Shown here in pieces: positions 49,287 through 56,408 of a stretch of DNA of 56,408 nucleotides. The stretch is from CAZYXZ01 sp964651395 (GTDB lineage Bacteria; Actinomycetota; Actinomycetes; BP-191). The stretch's first letter is position 1; every line of letters starts with the position of its first letter. The stretch is taken from assembly GCA_964651395.1 (NCBI GenBank), contig CAZYXZ010000011.1, forward strand, positions 1 to 56,408, in the 5' to 3' direction. A program made the translations under genes and the position numbers. The notes beneath the pieces were generated by a model. It worked only from the letters and a program-made list of their open reading frames with translations. It ran no database searches and had not been told where the DNA came from.

Positions 49287-51982
49287 GCGCGCTCCAGCGG
49301 CTCGAACGGCCAGGGCAGCGGGCTGCCGGTCGCCGTGCCGGCCGCGACGTCGACGACCACGTCACCGTAGAGGTCGAGGGCCAGCTCGTCCCCGCCGCAG
49401 CGCAGCAGGTACTGGTCGGGCACCAGCCCGGTCAGCACCGCGGTGCCCACCGACTCGCCCTTCGCCACCGACTCGCCGGTCCAGCGACGTCGCAGCTCGT
49501 AGCCGCCGTCGTGGCGCAGCGTCAGCGCGAAGCGCGGTACGCCGGACAGCCCCGGCGCCGCCTCCCACGCAGGGTCCGCGACCACGAACGCCATCCAGTT
49601 GCGGTGCCGCTCCCCGCCGTCGTCGAGGTTGAGCTGCACGGCGTACGTCCCGGCCGGCAGACCGGCGTGCTCGATGAGCGGGCCGGGCGAGGCGCCGTCG
49701 GCGACGACGGCGACGCGCGCCTCGCCGGCCGCCACCTCGACACCCTCGCCGCAGGGCAGCACGACCAGGTCGCCGGTCGGCGGCACCGGGCGGCCGAACG
49801 GCGTGTCCTGCTCCGGGTCGTCCGGGCCGATCACCCACGCCTCGTCGTCACCGAGCCGGCGCAGCGACCAGCGCAGCACGGCGTCGTGGGCGGCGGGCGT
49901 GTCGTTGACCACCCAGGTGCGCAGCGCGATCCCGGTCTCCGGCGCGACCCGCATCGACGGCAGCGTCTCCGCGACCGGCAGCAGCGGCGTGTGCGCCGAA
50001 CGCAGCGCCCAGTAGGAGAGCTGCCGCGTGCGGTGCCGGTCGACGACGCCCGCGCCGGCCGCGCCCCAGTGGTCGAGGAAGAGGTGGTAGCGGTGCCCAC
50101 CGCTCGGCGCCCACGCGCGGCGGCGAAACGCCTCGATGCCCAGCTTCGTGAACGCGCCGGCCCACAGCTGGCTGCCGAACGTCCACGTCGGGAAGTCGGG
50201 GAAGCGGTCCGGGCGGCCGCAGTGGATCGCGCTGTTGGTCCAGAAGTGCGTCTGCTCGTCCCAGCGCCACATGTCCTCGAGCGCCGGCGGCCACGAGCCG
50301 GTGCCGGGCAGGTCCAGCGCGGCGCCGCTGAAGTCCGGCGTCCACGCGCCGAACTCCGACAGGAACGCGCGCTCCACGCCGGCGATCCCGGTCGTCGGGT
50401 CGGCGGTCAGGCTGCCCGTGTAGGTGTGCACGTCGCCGATCTCGCGCTCGCGGCCGAGCCCGGACGCGGCGAACGCCGACCGGCTCGGGTCGACGTGCTG
50501 CCACACCGTGACGCGCTCGGCGTCGAGCGCCTCCTCGTTCGGCGCCTCCACGAAGCGGCGCTTCATGTCGACGACCTGCGGGTTGGTCCCGCCGAACGCC
50601 TCGCCCAGCTGGTACGCCGGCTCGTTGTGCCCGCAGTAGTAGACGACCGACGGGTGGTTGTAGAGGTGATACGCGAGTTCGGCCGCGAGCAGCAGCGTCG
50701 CCGTCGCGAGGTCCGGCCCGCTGTCGAAGAGCGGCGGGCGCTCCGGGCGGTGGCCGAGGTTGAGCGGGAAGTCCTGGTAGACGGCCATGCCCGCGTCGTC
50801 GGTCGCGTCGTACCAGGCGTCGGGGAGCACGAGCGCGTGTGGGCCCCACGAGTTCACGTGCGCGCCCGCGGCCAGCTCGACGTCGCGCAACGCCAGGTCG
50901 GCGCCGAGCTCGGGCCACCACACGCCGGGGATGTGGTTGACCGCGCGGACGTAGCTGCGCCGGCCGTTGACGCTGAGCTGGTACTGGTCGGCCGGCGTGA
51001 GCGGCAGCACTGCCTCGCGAGCGCCGAAGCGCACCGACGTCGCATCGGAGAGCTCCCCGGCGGACAGCTCGGTGGCCAGCGTGTAGCACTGCCCGTCGCC
51101 GAGCTCCCACGGCGTCACGTCGGTGATCGGTGAGGTCACCGACAACCGCGACGCGTGTGGTGGGAGGGTCGCCCGGACCGCCACACCACCACACACGGTG
51201 CCGGCGGGTGTGGTGAGGGACGCGCGGAGCTCGACGTCGAGGTCGGCGCCGCTCAGGTTGCCGACCACCCAGCTCAGCCACACCTGGGTCGTCGTCGCGC
51301 GCGCGAAGGTCGCCTCGATCCGTGCGGGACCGGTCGTGAGCAGCACCGGTACGGCGACCATGCCGCCGGTGCCCCAGCGCCGGGCCCACAGGTCGGTCCA
51401 GTGCTCGTTGAAGAGACCGCCGCCGGGCCGCGAGTCGTGGAACTCCTGCACGCCCTTGGCCTTGATCTTGTTCGCGTGGATGCAGTGCGGCGGCACCATC
51501 TCCGGCTCCACCGGGTCGTCGACGCGCACCGCGACGTTGCACCGCGAGGCGAAGGCCGGCAGGTCGACCGCGACGGGCGTCACGCCGCCCTCGTGCCAGA
51601 CCGGAGTCGCGTCGTCCACGTGCACGGCCGCGACGTAGTCGAGCGCGCCGAAGACCAGCCGGTGGTGCCTGCCCGGCGTGAGGACGACGTCGCGGGCGTA
51701 CCAGCACGGCCCCTTGTGGTCGATCAGCTCCGGCTCGGACCGGCTCCAGCAGTGCGGCACGGTGATCGCCGCCGCGTCGTGGCCGGGACGCGTGCCGTCG
51801 GGGGAGAAGAGCCAGTCGACCAGCTGCCGCTCGTGGCGCACCGCGGTGACCGCCCCGTCGTACGACTCGACGGACACGGGCACCGGCTGCGCCGTCGCGA
51901 CCGCGGCGTACGCGGAGCCGGGGCCGACCGGCGCCGCTCTCGGCAGCGGGTCGGGGTCGGCGGTCCAGGCGCTGGGGCGCAT
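49283..51982 (-). CDS. GH2-like glycosidase
   Basis: Product of 899 residues. An N-terminal sugar-binding-like beta domain (VPHCWSRSEPELIDHKGPCWY) is followed by an immunoglobulin-like domain and the TIM barrel. Glu454 in CGHNEPAYQ is the likely acid/base and Glu543 in FLSEFGAW the nucleophile, both in the GH2 (clan A) pattern. LPDAWYDATDDAGMAVYQDFP matches the barrel entry of beta-mannosidases. C-terminal beta domains follow. The start ATG at 51982 overlaps the sulfatase 2 stop by 1 bp. No signal peptide. Beta-mannosidase or a related exo-acting activity is a reasonable guess, not certain. Confidence 0.82.
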   Translation of the reverse strand: MRPSAWTADPDPLPRAAPVGPGSAYAAVATAQPVPVSVESYDGAVTAVRHERQLVDWLFSPDGTRPGHDAAAITVPHCWSRSEPELIDHKGPCWYARDVVLTPGRHHRLVFGALDYVAAVHVDDATPVWHEGGVTPVAVDLPAFASRCNVAVRVDDPVEPEMVPPHCIHANKIKAKGVQEFHDSRPGGGLFNEHWTDLWARRWGTGGMVAVPVLLTTGPARIEATFARATTTQVWLSWVVGNLSGADLDVELRASLTTPAGTVCGGVAVRATLPPHASRLSVTSPITDVTPWELGDGQCYTLATELSAGELSDATSVRFGAREAVLPLTPADQYQLSVNGRRSYVRAVNHIPGVWWPELGADLALRDVELAAGAHVNSWGPHALVLPDAWYDATDDAGMAVYQDFPLNLGHRPERPPLFDSGPDLATATLLLAAELAYHLYNHPSVVYYCGHNEPAYQLGEAFGGTNPQVVDMKRRFVEAPNEEALDAERVTVWQHVDPSRSAFAASGLGREREIGDVHTYTGSLTADPTTGIAGVERAFLSEFGAWTPDFSGAALDLPGTGSWPPALEDMWRWDEQTHFWTNSAIHCGRPDRFPDFPTWTFGSQLWAGAFTKLGIEAFRRRAWAPSGGHRYHLFLDHWGAAGAGVVDRHRTRQLSYWALRSAHTPLLPVAETLPSMRVAPETGIALRTWVVNDTPAAHDAVLRWSLRRLGDDEAWVIGPDDPEQDTPFGRPVPPTGDLVVLPCGEGVEVAAGEARVAVVADGASPGPLIEHAGLPAGTYAVQLNLDDGGERHRNWMAFVVADPAWEAAPGLSGVPRFALTLRHDGGYELRRRWTGESVAKGESVGTAVLTGLVPDQYLLRCGGDELALDLYGDVVVDVAAGTATGSPLPWPFEPLERA

Positions 51983-53421
51983 CAGCCGAGACAGTTGACG
52001 ACGAACGCGCGCAGGCTGTCCTCGCTGTCGTGCATGAGCTCGAGGAGGTTCGCCTCGAGGTCCTTGCGCAGGTCGAGGTACGCCGGGTCGTAGGCGAGGT
52101 TGGTCATCTCCGCCGGGTCGGCGTCGAGGTCGTAGAGCTCGCGGACGTCGTTGGAGTTGAACACCAGCTTGTAGTTGTCGCGGCGGATCATCCGCTGCGA
52201 GCAGAGCCCGAACTCGTCGCCGTGGAACTCGCACATGAGCGCCTCGCGCCACTCGACGTCGTCGCCGCGCAGCAACGGGCCGAGGTCGCGCCCGTGGAGG
52301 CCCGCGGGCGGCGAGACGCCCGCGGCCGCGAGGATGGTCGGCAGCACGTCGAGGTGGCTGGTCAGCTGCGCGGACTCGCTCCCTGGGCGCGCGACACCGG
52401 GCCACCGCACGACGAACGGGATGCGGTAGACCTCCTCGTACATCAGCGGGCCCTTGTTGAACTGACGGTGGCTGCCGGTCATGTCGCCGTGGTCGGTCGT
52501 GACGATGACGATGGTGTCGTCGGCCAGGCCGAGCTGGTCGAGGTGGTCGATCAGCCGGCCGGTGAGGTCGTCGACGAAGCTGACCGCCCCGAGGTAGTGC
52601 GCGACCAGCGGCGCCCAGTCGTCCCACGTGAAGTCGGCCACGCCGAAGTGCTCGAGGCCGGCGGCGTTGGCGCCCGGCTTGCCGGCGAAGTCGTCGGCGT
52701 AGTTCGCCCACGGCTCGATGGACGCCGCGTCGTACATCGACGCGTAGGGCTCGGGCAGCACGTTGGGCCAGTGCGGCTCGAAGGTGCACGCCGTGAGGAA
52801 GAACGGCTCGTCGCTCGCGGCGTACTCGGTCAGCAGCTCGGCGGCGTTGCGTTGCACCGCCAGGCCGGGCGTCACGTTCTCGTCGACGGAGCCGGTGGCG
52901 TACATCGGGAAGTCGAGTCGCTCGAAGCGCTTGAGGAACCGTGGCCCGGGCTCGGGGTAGCGGGTCAGCACCGAGTCGGGGTGGTCCAGCTCGATCTTCG
53001 CCCAGTAGTCGTCGAACTCCGGGCCGAAGCGCAGCTGCAGGTCGGGCATGCGCGAGTCGTCGAAGCCGCGTGTCTCCGGCTGCGCGTCGTGGCCGAGATG
53101 CCACTTGCCGACGTAGCCCGTGCGGTAGCCCGCGTCGGAGAGCATCTCGGCGAGCGTCGGGACGTCGACGCTCAGCCGCTTCGCCAGCTGGTCCGGGTTG
53201 TTCATGTTGTTGAGGACGCCGTTGGAGTGCGGGTAGAGCCCGGTGAACAGCGACGCGCGCGCCGGGCTGCAGATGCCGAGCGGCGTGTAGTGCTGGTGGC
53301 TCGTGAAGCCCTGCGCGCGCAGCCGGTCGAAGCGAGGGGTCTGCGCGAGCGGCGTGTGGATCGCGTCGTACCGGAGCTGGTCGGAGACGACCAGCAGGAC
53401 GTTGGGCGGCTTGCGACTCAT
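51982..53421 (-). CDS. Type I sulfatase 2
   Basis: Sulfatase of 479 residues. VLLVVSDQLRYDAI has the metal Asp; Cys51 in ICSPARASLFTGLYPHS is the formylglycine site. VGKWHLGHD, FEPHWPNVLPEPY and TTDHGDMTGSHRQFNKGP complete the active site. It is clearly homologous to sulfatase 1 but not a recent duplicate: many loops differ. ATG at 53421 overlaps the PhyH4 stop (ATGA). No signal peptide. The operon order is PhyH4, sulfatase 2, GH2, sulfatase 1, so desulfation, oxidation and glycoside cleavage are expressed together. Confidence 0.92.
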   Translation of the reverse strand: MSRKPPNVLLVVSDQLRYDAIHTPLAQTPRFDRLRAQGFTSHQHYTPLGICSPARASLFTGLYPHSNGVLNNMNNPDQLAKRLSVDVPTLAEMLSDAGYRTGYVGKWHLGHDAQPETRGFDDSRMPDLQLRFGPEFDDYWAKIELDHPDSVLTRYPEPGPRFLKRFERLDFPMYATGSVDENVTPGLAVQRNAAELLTEYAASDEPFFLTACTFEPHWPNVLPEPYASMYDAASIEPWANYADDFAGKPGANAAGLEHFGVADFTWDDWAPLVAHYLGAVSFVDDLTGRLIDHLDQLGLADDTIVIVTTDHGDMTGSHRQFNKGPLMYEEVYRIPFVVRWPGVARPGSESAQLTSHLDVLPTILAAAGVSPPAGLHGRDLGPLLRGDDVEWREALMCEFHGDEFGLCSQRMIRRDNYKLVFNSNDVRELYDLDADPAEMTNLAYDPAYLDLRKDLEANLLELMHDSEDSLRAFVVNCLG

Positions 53422-54245
53422 CCGACCGGGGCGCCGGCTCTCACGGCCTCCCACTCGGCGAGCATCGCGGAGTGCTCGGCGATCTGCTCGTCGGTGTCGG
53501 TGAACCAGCCCTCCTGCAGCGATGTCGGAGTGCCGTAGTGCAGGTAGAAGGTGCGTCGCAGCGTGCCGCCGGTGTTGGCGGGGGAGCCGTGCAGCACGCC
53601 GGAGCAGTGGATGACCAGGTCGCCCGGCTCGGCCTCGAGGACCACGGCGTCCGGCCGGTCGAAGTCGAGCAGGTCGACCTCGAGCGGTACGCCGAGGTGG
53701 CTGCCGGGGATGGCCCAGACCGCCCCGTTGTCGACGGTCGAAGGGTCGAGGTAGAGGTCGAGGATCGGGTCGATCGAGCCGTCGATGCCGCGCGCGATGT
53801 GGTAGTCGCCGGGCGGGTCGCGGTGCCACGGCACGGCCGAGCCGGCGCCGGGCATCTTCACGACCATGGAGTCGTGGCGCGGCACGATGACCGGGCCGAG
53901 CAGCGAGCGGACGACGCCGAGGATGCCGGGGTGGGCGGTGACCCGCCGGAACGCCGGGTCGCGGTCCCACATGCCCTCGGCGCGGCGCCAGATCCGGTTG
54001 CCGGCCTGGTCCCGCCCGTAGAGGAACTTGAACTCGTCGATCTCGTCCCACTCGCGGAAGCCGTGGTCATCGTTGAGCTGGATCGGTCCGCGCTCGGCGT
54101 CGAGCTTGCGCCCGTACTCGATCGCCTCGGCCATGACCTTGTCACTGGCGGCCTGGAGCTCGGCGAGCTCGTCGCCGGTGACCAGGCCGGGGACGACCAG
54201 GAAACCGTCGCGCCGGTAGGACGCGACCTGCTCGGCCGAAAGCAT
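53418..54245 (-). CDS. PhyH-family Fe(II)/2-oxoglutarate dioxygenase 4
   Basis: Protein of 275 residues opening QVASYRRDGFLVVPGLVTGD. Iron ligands are His141 and Asp143 (WHRDPPGDY) and His219 (GVLHGSPAN); Arg230 or Arg231 would bind 2-oxoglutarate. NGAVWAIPGSHLG is the family turn. It is the first gene of the sulfatase operon. The ATG has CCAGGAAAGGTGCCCAC-like purine-rich sequence upstream (AGGAAAGG), an adequate ribosome binding site. Divergent from the AKR gene across a 137-bp region with a TTAGTTAAC site. Confidence 0.88.
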   Translation of the reverse strand: MLSAEQVASYRRDGFLVVPGLVTGDELAELQAASDKVMAEAIEYGRKLDAERGPIQLNDDHGFREWDEIDEFKFLYGRDQAGNRIWRRAEGMWDRDPAFRRVTAHPGILGVVRSLLGPVIVPRHDSMVVKMPGAGSAVPWHRDPPGDYHIARGIDGSIDPILDLYLDPSTVDNGAVWAIPGSHLGVPLEVDLLDFDRPDAVVLEAEPGDLVIHCSGVLHGSPANTGGTLRRTFYLHYGTPTSLQEGWFTDTDEQIAEHSAMLAEWEAVRAGAPVG

Positions 54246-54312
54246 GTGGGCACCTTTCCTGGGAGTGTGGCGGAGCCCGGCGGCCCCCTCGTCTGCCGGC
54301 CCCCGACAAGCG

Positions 54313-54341
54313 TTGACCTAGGTACGTAAGGTTAGTTAACT
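54313..54341 (+). promoter_or_regulatory. Candidate promoter with CGTAAG-N7-AACT and GTTAGTTAAC element
   Basis: TTGACC (54313-54318), 17-bp spacer with CGTAAG, then TTAACT (54336-54341). It aligns exactly with the promoter at 34413-34441. GTTAGTTAAC in the middle is close to palindromic and could act on both this gene and the divergent sulfatase operon. Inference from comparison with the other promoters of the window. Confidence 0.5.
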
Positions 54342-54382
54342 TGCCCCGCAGGAACAAGGGGCCAGGCGGAAGCGAGTCTCCA

Positions 54383-55225
54383 GTGCAGACCCGACCCCTA
54401 GGGCGGACCGGGCACCAGTCCTCGGTGGCCGTCCTCGGCTGCGCGATGTTCTGGTCGGTCGAGCAGGCCGTGGCCGACACGGCCGTCCAGGCCGCCCTCG
54501 ATGCCGGCGTCACCCACGTCGACGTCGCCCCGTCGTACGGCGGCGCGGAGCAGCGGCTCGCCCCCTGGGTGCCCGAGCTGCTCGCCCGGGACGTGCTGAT
54601 CGGCTGCAAGACGATGGAGCGCACGGCGGACGGCTGCCGGCGTGAGATGGAGGAGTCGCTCGGCCGGCTCGGGCTCGGGCGCTTCGACCTCTACCAGCTG
54701 CACGCGGTCACCGACCTCGCCGAGCTGGATGCGGCCATGCCGGCGCTCGAGGCGGTCGACGCCGCCGTGGCCGAGGGGCTGGTCGACCACGTGGGCATCA
54801 CCGGCCACGGGCTCGGCGCGCCCGCCGTGATGCGCGAGGCGATGGCGCGCTACCCGCTGGCGACGGTGATGTTCCCGATCAACCCGCGGCTGTGGGCCGA
54901 CCCGGTCTACCGCGCCGAGGCCGAGGCGGTGCTGGTCGAGGCGAAGCGCAGGCAGGTCGCTGTCCTGGTCATCAAGGCGGCGGCCAAGCAGCCGCGCAGC
55001 GCGACCACCGACGCCACCACCTGGTACGAGCCGTTCACCGACCCCGAGGGCATCCGTGACGGCGTGCGCTTCGCGCTGTCGCAGGACGTGACGGCGTTCT
55101 GCACGCCGGGGGACGTGCGGCTGCTCGACCACGCGCTGAAGGCAGCCGCCGAGTTCGTGCCGCTGACCGAGGCGGACAGTGAGCAGATGATCCGAGACCG
55201 GGCGTCGTACGCCTCGATCTTCTAA
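54383..55225 (+). CDS. Aldo/keto reductase, possible sugar dehydrogenase
   Basis: AKR-fold protein of 280 residues. MQTRPLGRTGHQSS is the standard AKR start and decides for GTG 54383; a TTG at 54341 would fall in the -10 region. The tetrad is Asp and Tyr in HVDVAPSYGGAEQRL, Lys in IGCKTME and His in YQLHAVTD. AKRs in sugar clusters often oxidise L-fucose or other aldoses to lactones. It is followed 15 bp later by the sugar-acid dehydratase gene, so it may be the first step of that route. Substrate is inference. Confidence 0.85.
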   Translation: MQTRPLGRTGHQSSVAVLGCAMFWSVEQAVADTAVQAALDAGVTHVDVAPSYGGAEQRLAPWVPELLARDVLIGCKTMERTADGCRREMEESLGRLGLGRFDLYQLHAVTDLAELDAAMPALEAVDAAVAEGLVDHVGITGHGLGAPAVMREAMARYPLATVMFPINPRLWADPVYRAEAEAVLVEAKRRQVAVLVIKAAAKQPRSATTDATTWYEPFTDPEGIRDGVRFALSQDVTAFCTPGDVRLLDHALKAAAEFVPLTEADSEQMIRDRASYASIF

Positions 55226-55240
55226 AGGAAAGATGGGGCG

Positions 55241-56408
55241 ATGAGCACAGAGCACGAGGGGCCGTACCGGTCGAGCGCGTGGTTCGGCCTGCAGGACAAG
55301 GACGGCTTCATCCACCGCAGCTGGATGAAGCGCGGGCTGCCGGACACGGCGTTCGACGGGCGGCCTGTCATCGGCATCCTGACCAGCTGGTCGGAGCTCG
55401 CGCCGTGCAACCAGCACCTCGACACGGTCGCGGAGCACGTGAAGCGCGGGGTGTGGGAGGCCGGCGGCCTGCCGCTCGTCGTCCCGACGATGTCGCTCGG
55501 CGAGAGCCTGGTCCGACCGACCGCGATGCTCTACCGCAACCTCATGAGCATGGCGGTCGAGGAGACCATCCGGATGAACCCGATCGACGGGGTCGTCCTG
55601 CTCTGCGGCTGCGACAAGACCACGGCCTCGATGCTGCTGGGCGCCGCGTCGGTGGACATGCCGACGATCGTCGTGACCGGCGGGCCGATGCTGACCGGCA
55701 AGTTCCGCGGCAAGGAGCTGGGCAGCGGTACCGACGTCTGGTCGTTCAGCGAGAAGGTGCGCGCGGGGGAGATGACGTCGGAGGAGTTCGCCGAGGCGGA
55801 GTCGTGCATGACCCGCAGCGCCGGCTTCTGCAACGTCATGGGTACGGCGTCCACGCTGTCGTGCCTCACCGAGGCGCTCGGGCTGTCGCTGACCGAGATG
55901 GGCGCGATCCCGGCGCCGGACAGCCGGCGGCTGCGCGGCGCGCACCTGTCCGGCATCCGGATCACCGAGATGGTGCACGAAGACCTGCGCTTCGGCGCCG
56001 TGGTGACGCGCGCGTCGCTGCTCAACGCGATCCGCACCAACGCGGCGATCGGCGGGTCGACCAACGCCGTGGTGCATCTCCTGGCGCTGGCCGGCCGGCT
56101 CGGCATCGAGCTGACGCTCGACGACTTCGACACGCACGGCGCCGGCGTACCGCTGCTCGTCGACCTCAAGCCGTCCGGCCGGTTCCACATGGAGGACTTC
56201 TTCGAGTCCGGCGGGATCCCGGCGGTGCTCGCCGAGCTGGGCGAGCTGCTCGACCCCACCGCCATCACGGTCTCCGGCACGACGCTGGTCGAGCAGGTTG
56301 CAGGGGCGGTCTGCTACGACCGCGAGGTGATCCGGTCGCGTGAGGCCCCGGTCGAGCCGAGCGCGGGCATCAAGGTGCTGCGCGGCAACCTGGCCCCGGA
56401 CGGCGCGA
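55241..56408 (+). CDS. IlvD/Edd-family dehydratase, probable sugar-acid dehydratase (partial)
   Basis: N-terminal 389 residues of an Fe-S dehydratase running off the window. Cluster cysteines are in APCNQH, LLCGCDKTT and SAGFCNVMGTAST; NLMSMAVEETIRMNPIDGVV and GSGTDVWSFSEKVRAGEM are typical of the branch that dehydrates L-arabonate, D-xylonate, D-galactonate or L-fuconate rather than dihydroxy-acid dehydratase of amino-acid synthesis. ATG at 55241 follows AAGGAAAG. With the AKR upstream it provides aldose oxidation and aldonate dehydration. The C-terminal domain lies outside the window. Confidence 0.88.
   Translation, partial: MSTEHEGPYRSSAWFGLQDKDGFIHRSWMKRGLPDTAFDGRPVIGILTSWSELAPCNQHLDTVAEHVKRGVWEAGGLPLVVPTMSLGESLVRPTAMLYRNLMSMAVEETIRMNPIDGVVLLCGCDKTTASMLLGAASVDMPTIVVTGGPMLTGKFRGKELGSGTDVWSFSEKVRAGEMTSEEFAEAESCMTRSAGFCNVMGTASTLSCLTEALGLSLTEMGAIPAPDSRRLRGAHLSGIRITEMVHEDLRFGAVVTRASLLNAIRTNAAIGGSTNAVVHLLALAGRLGIELTLDDFDTHGAGVPLLVDLKPSGRFHMEDFFESGGIPAVLAELGELLDPTAITVSGTTLVEQVAGAVCYDREVIRSREAPVEPSAGIKVLRGNLAPDGA

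Noticed and set aside
54341..54382. TTG start for the aldo/keto reductase at 54341
   Set aside because: It falls in the predicted -10 region, and the additional residues do not look like an AKR N-terminus, whereas GTG at 54383 gives the usual MQTRPLGRTG.
1..56408. CRISPR array, rRNA, integrase or phage genes
   Set aside because: I saw no regularly spaced repeats, no rRNA-like sequence, and no recombinase or phage structural motifs in any frame.

Overview
The window reads as high-GC actinobacterial chromosome: GC-rich third positions throughout, many GTG starts, and genes chained by 4-bp ATGA/GTGA or 1-bp TGATG overlaps. The left 12.4 kb carries the gene order usual upstream of recA in Actinobacteria: rimO (partial), pgsA, cinA, clgR, nei, lhr and a DUF3046 gene. 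A Nocardioides- or Kribbella-like member of the Propionibacteriales would fit, but this is inference from gene content and style only.

Layout. (1) 1-12405: housekeeping block with a TetR regulator, an ECF sigma factor plus a membrane-anchored partner, an MgtC-type membrane protein and DUF3046. (2) 12450 to the right edge: where recA would be expected, about 44 kb of carbohydrate-catabolic island begins. (2a) 12450-22784, plus strand: FAH-family hydrolase, CocE-type esterase, ROK regulator, APH-fold kinase, enolase-like protein, SDR, GH51 arabinofuranosidase and two zinc alcohol dehydrogenases. (2b) 22789-28159, minus strand: a DUF4190-like envelope protein, then a tight operon of SMP-30 lactonase, GH36-like glycosidase and galactonate-dehydratase-type enolase-superfamily enzyme. 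(2c) 28220-31369: disturbed segment with two pseudogenes, a strong hairpin and three small secreted or membrane genes. (2d) 31366-41883: GH172/DUF2961 protein, three PhyH-type dioxygenases, a Tat lipoprotein hydrolase, an alpha/beta hydrolase, a tandem pair of (alpha/alpha)6-barrel glycosidases and a second CocE esterase. (2e) 41903-42320: a small cassette bounded by perfect 51-bp inverted repeats. (2f) 42332-46521, minus: GH38 alpha-mannosidase and Gfo/Idh oxidoreductase. (2g) 46617-47805: four small genes, one resembling DUF6896 immunity proteins. (2h) 47838-54245, minus: two sulfatases, a GH2 glycosidase and a fourth PhyH dioxygenase in one overlapping operon. (2i) 54383-56408: aldo/keto reductase and a sugar-acid dehydratase of the IlvD/Edd family cut by the window end.

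How it may work together (inference). The glycosidases, sulfatases and esterases would strip a decorated, sulfated or alkylated glycan or glycoside. Released sugars would pass through a non-phosphorylative route: dehydrogenase (AKR, MDR or Gfo/Idh), lactonase (SMP-30), sugar-acid dehydratase (DgoD-like or IlvD/Edd), SDR dehydrogenase and FAH hydrolase, as in L-fuconate/L-rhamnonate catabolism. Two features stand out: four PhyH-family dioxygenases interleaved with the glycosidases, suggesting an oxidative deprotection step, and the absence of any transporter or signal peptide on the glycosidases, so their substrates should be small and already inside the cell. Three promoters share CGTAAG-N7-AACT, and two of them appear to drive leaderless PhyH mRNAs. 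The local ROK protein is the obvious candidate regulator.
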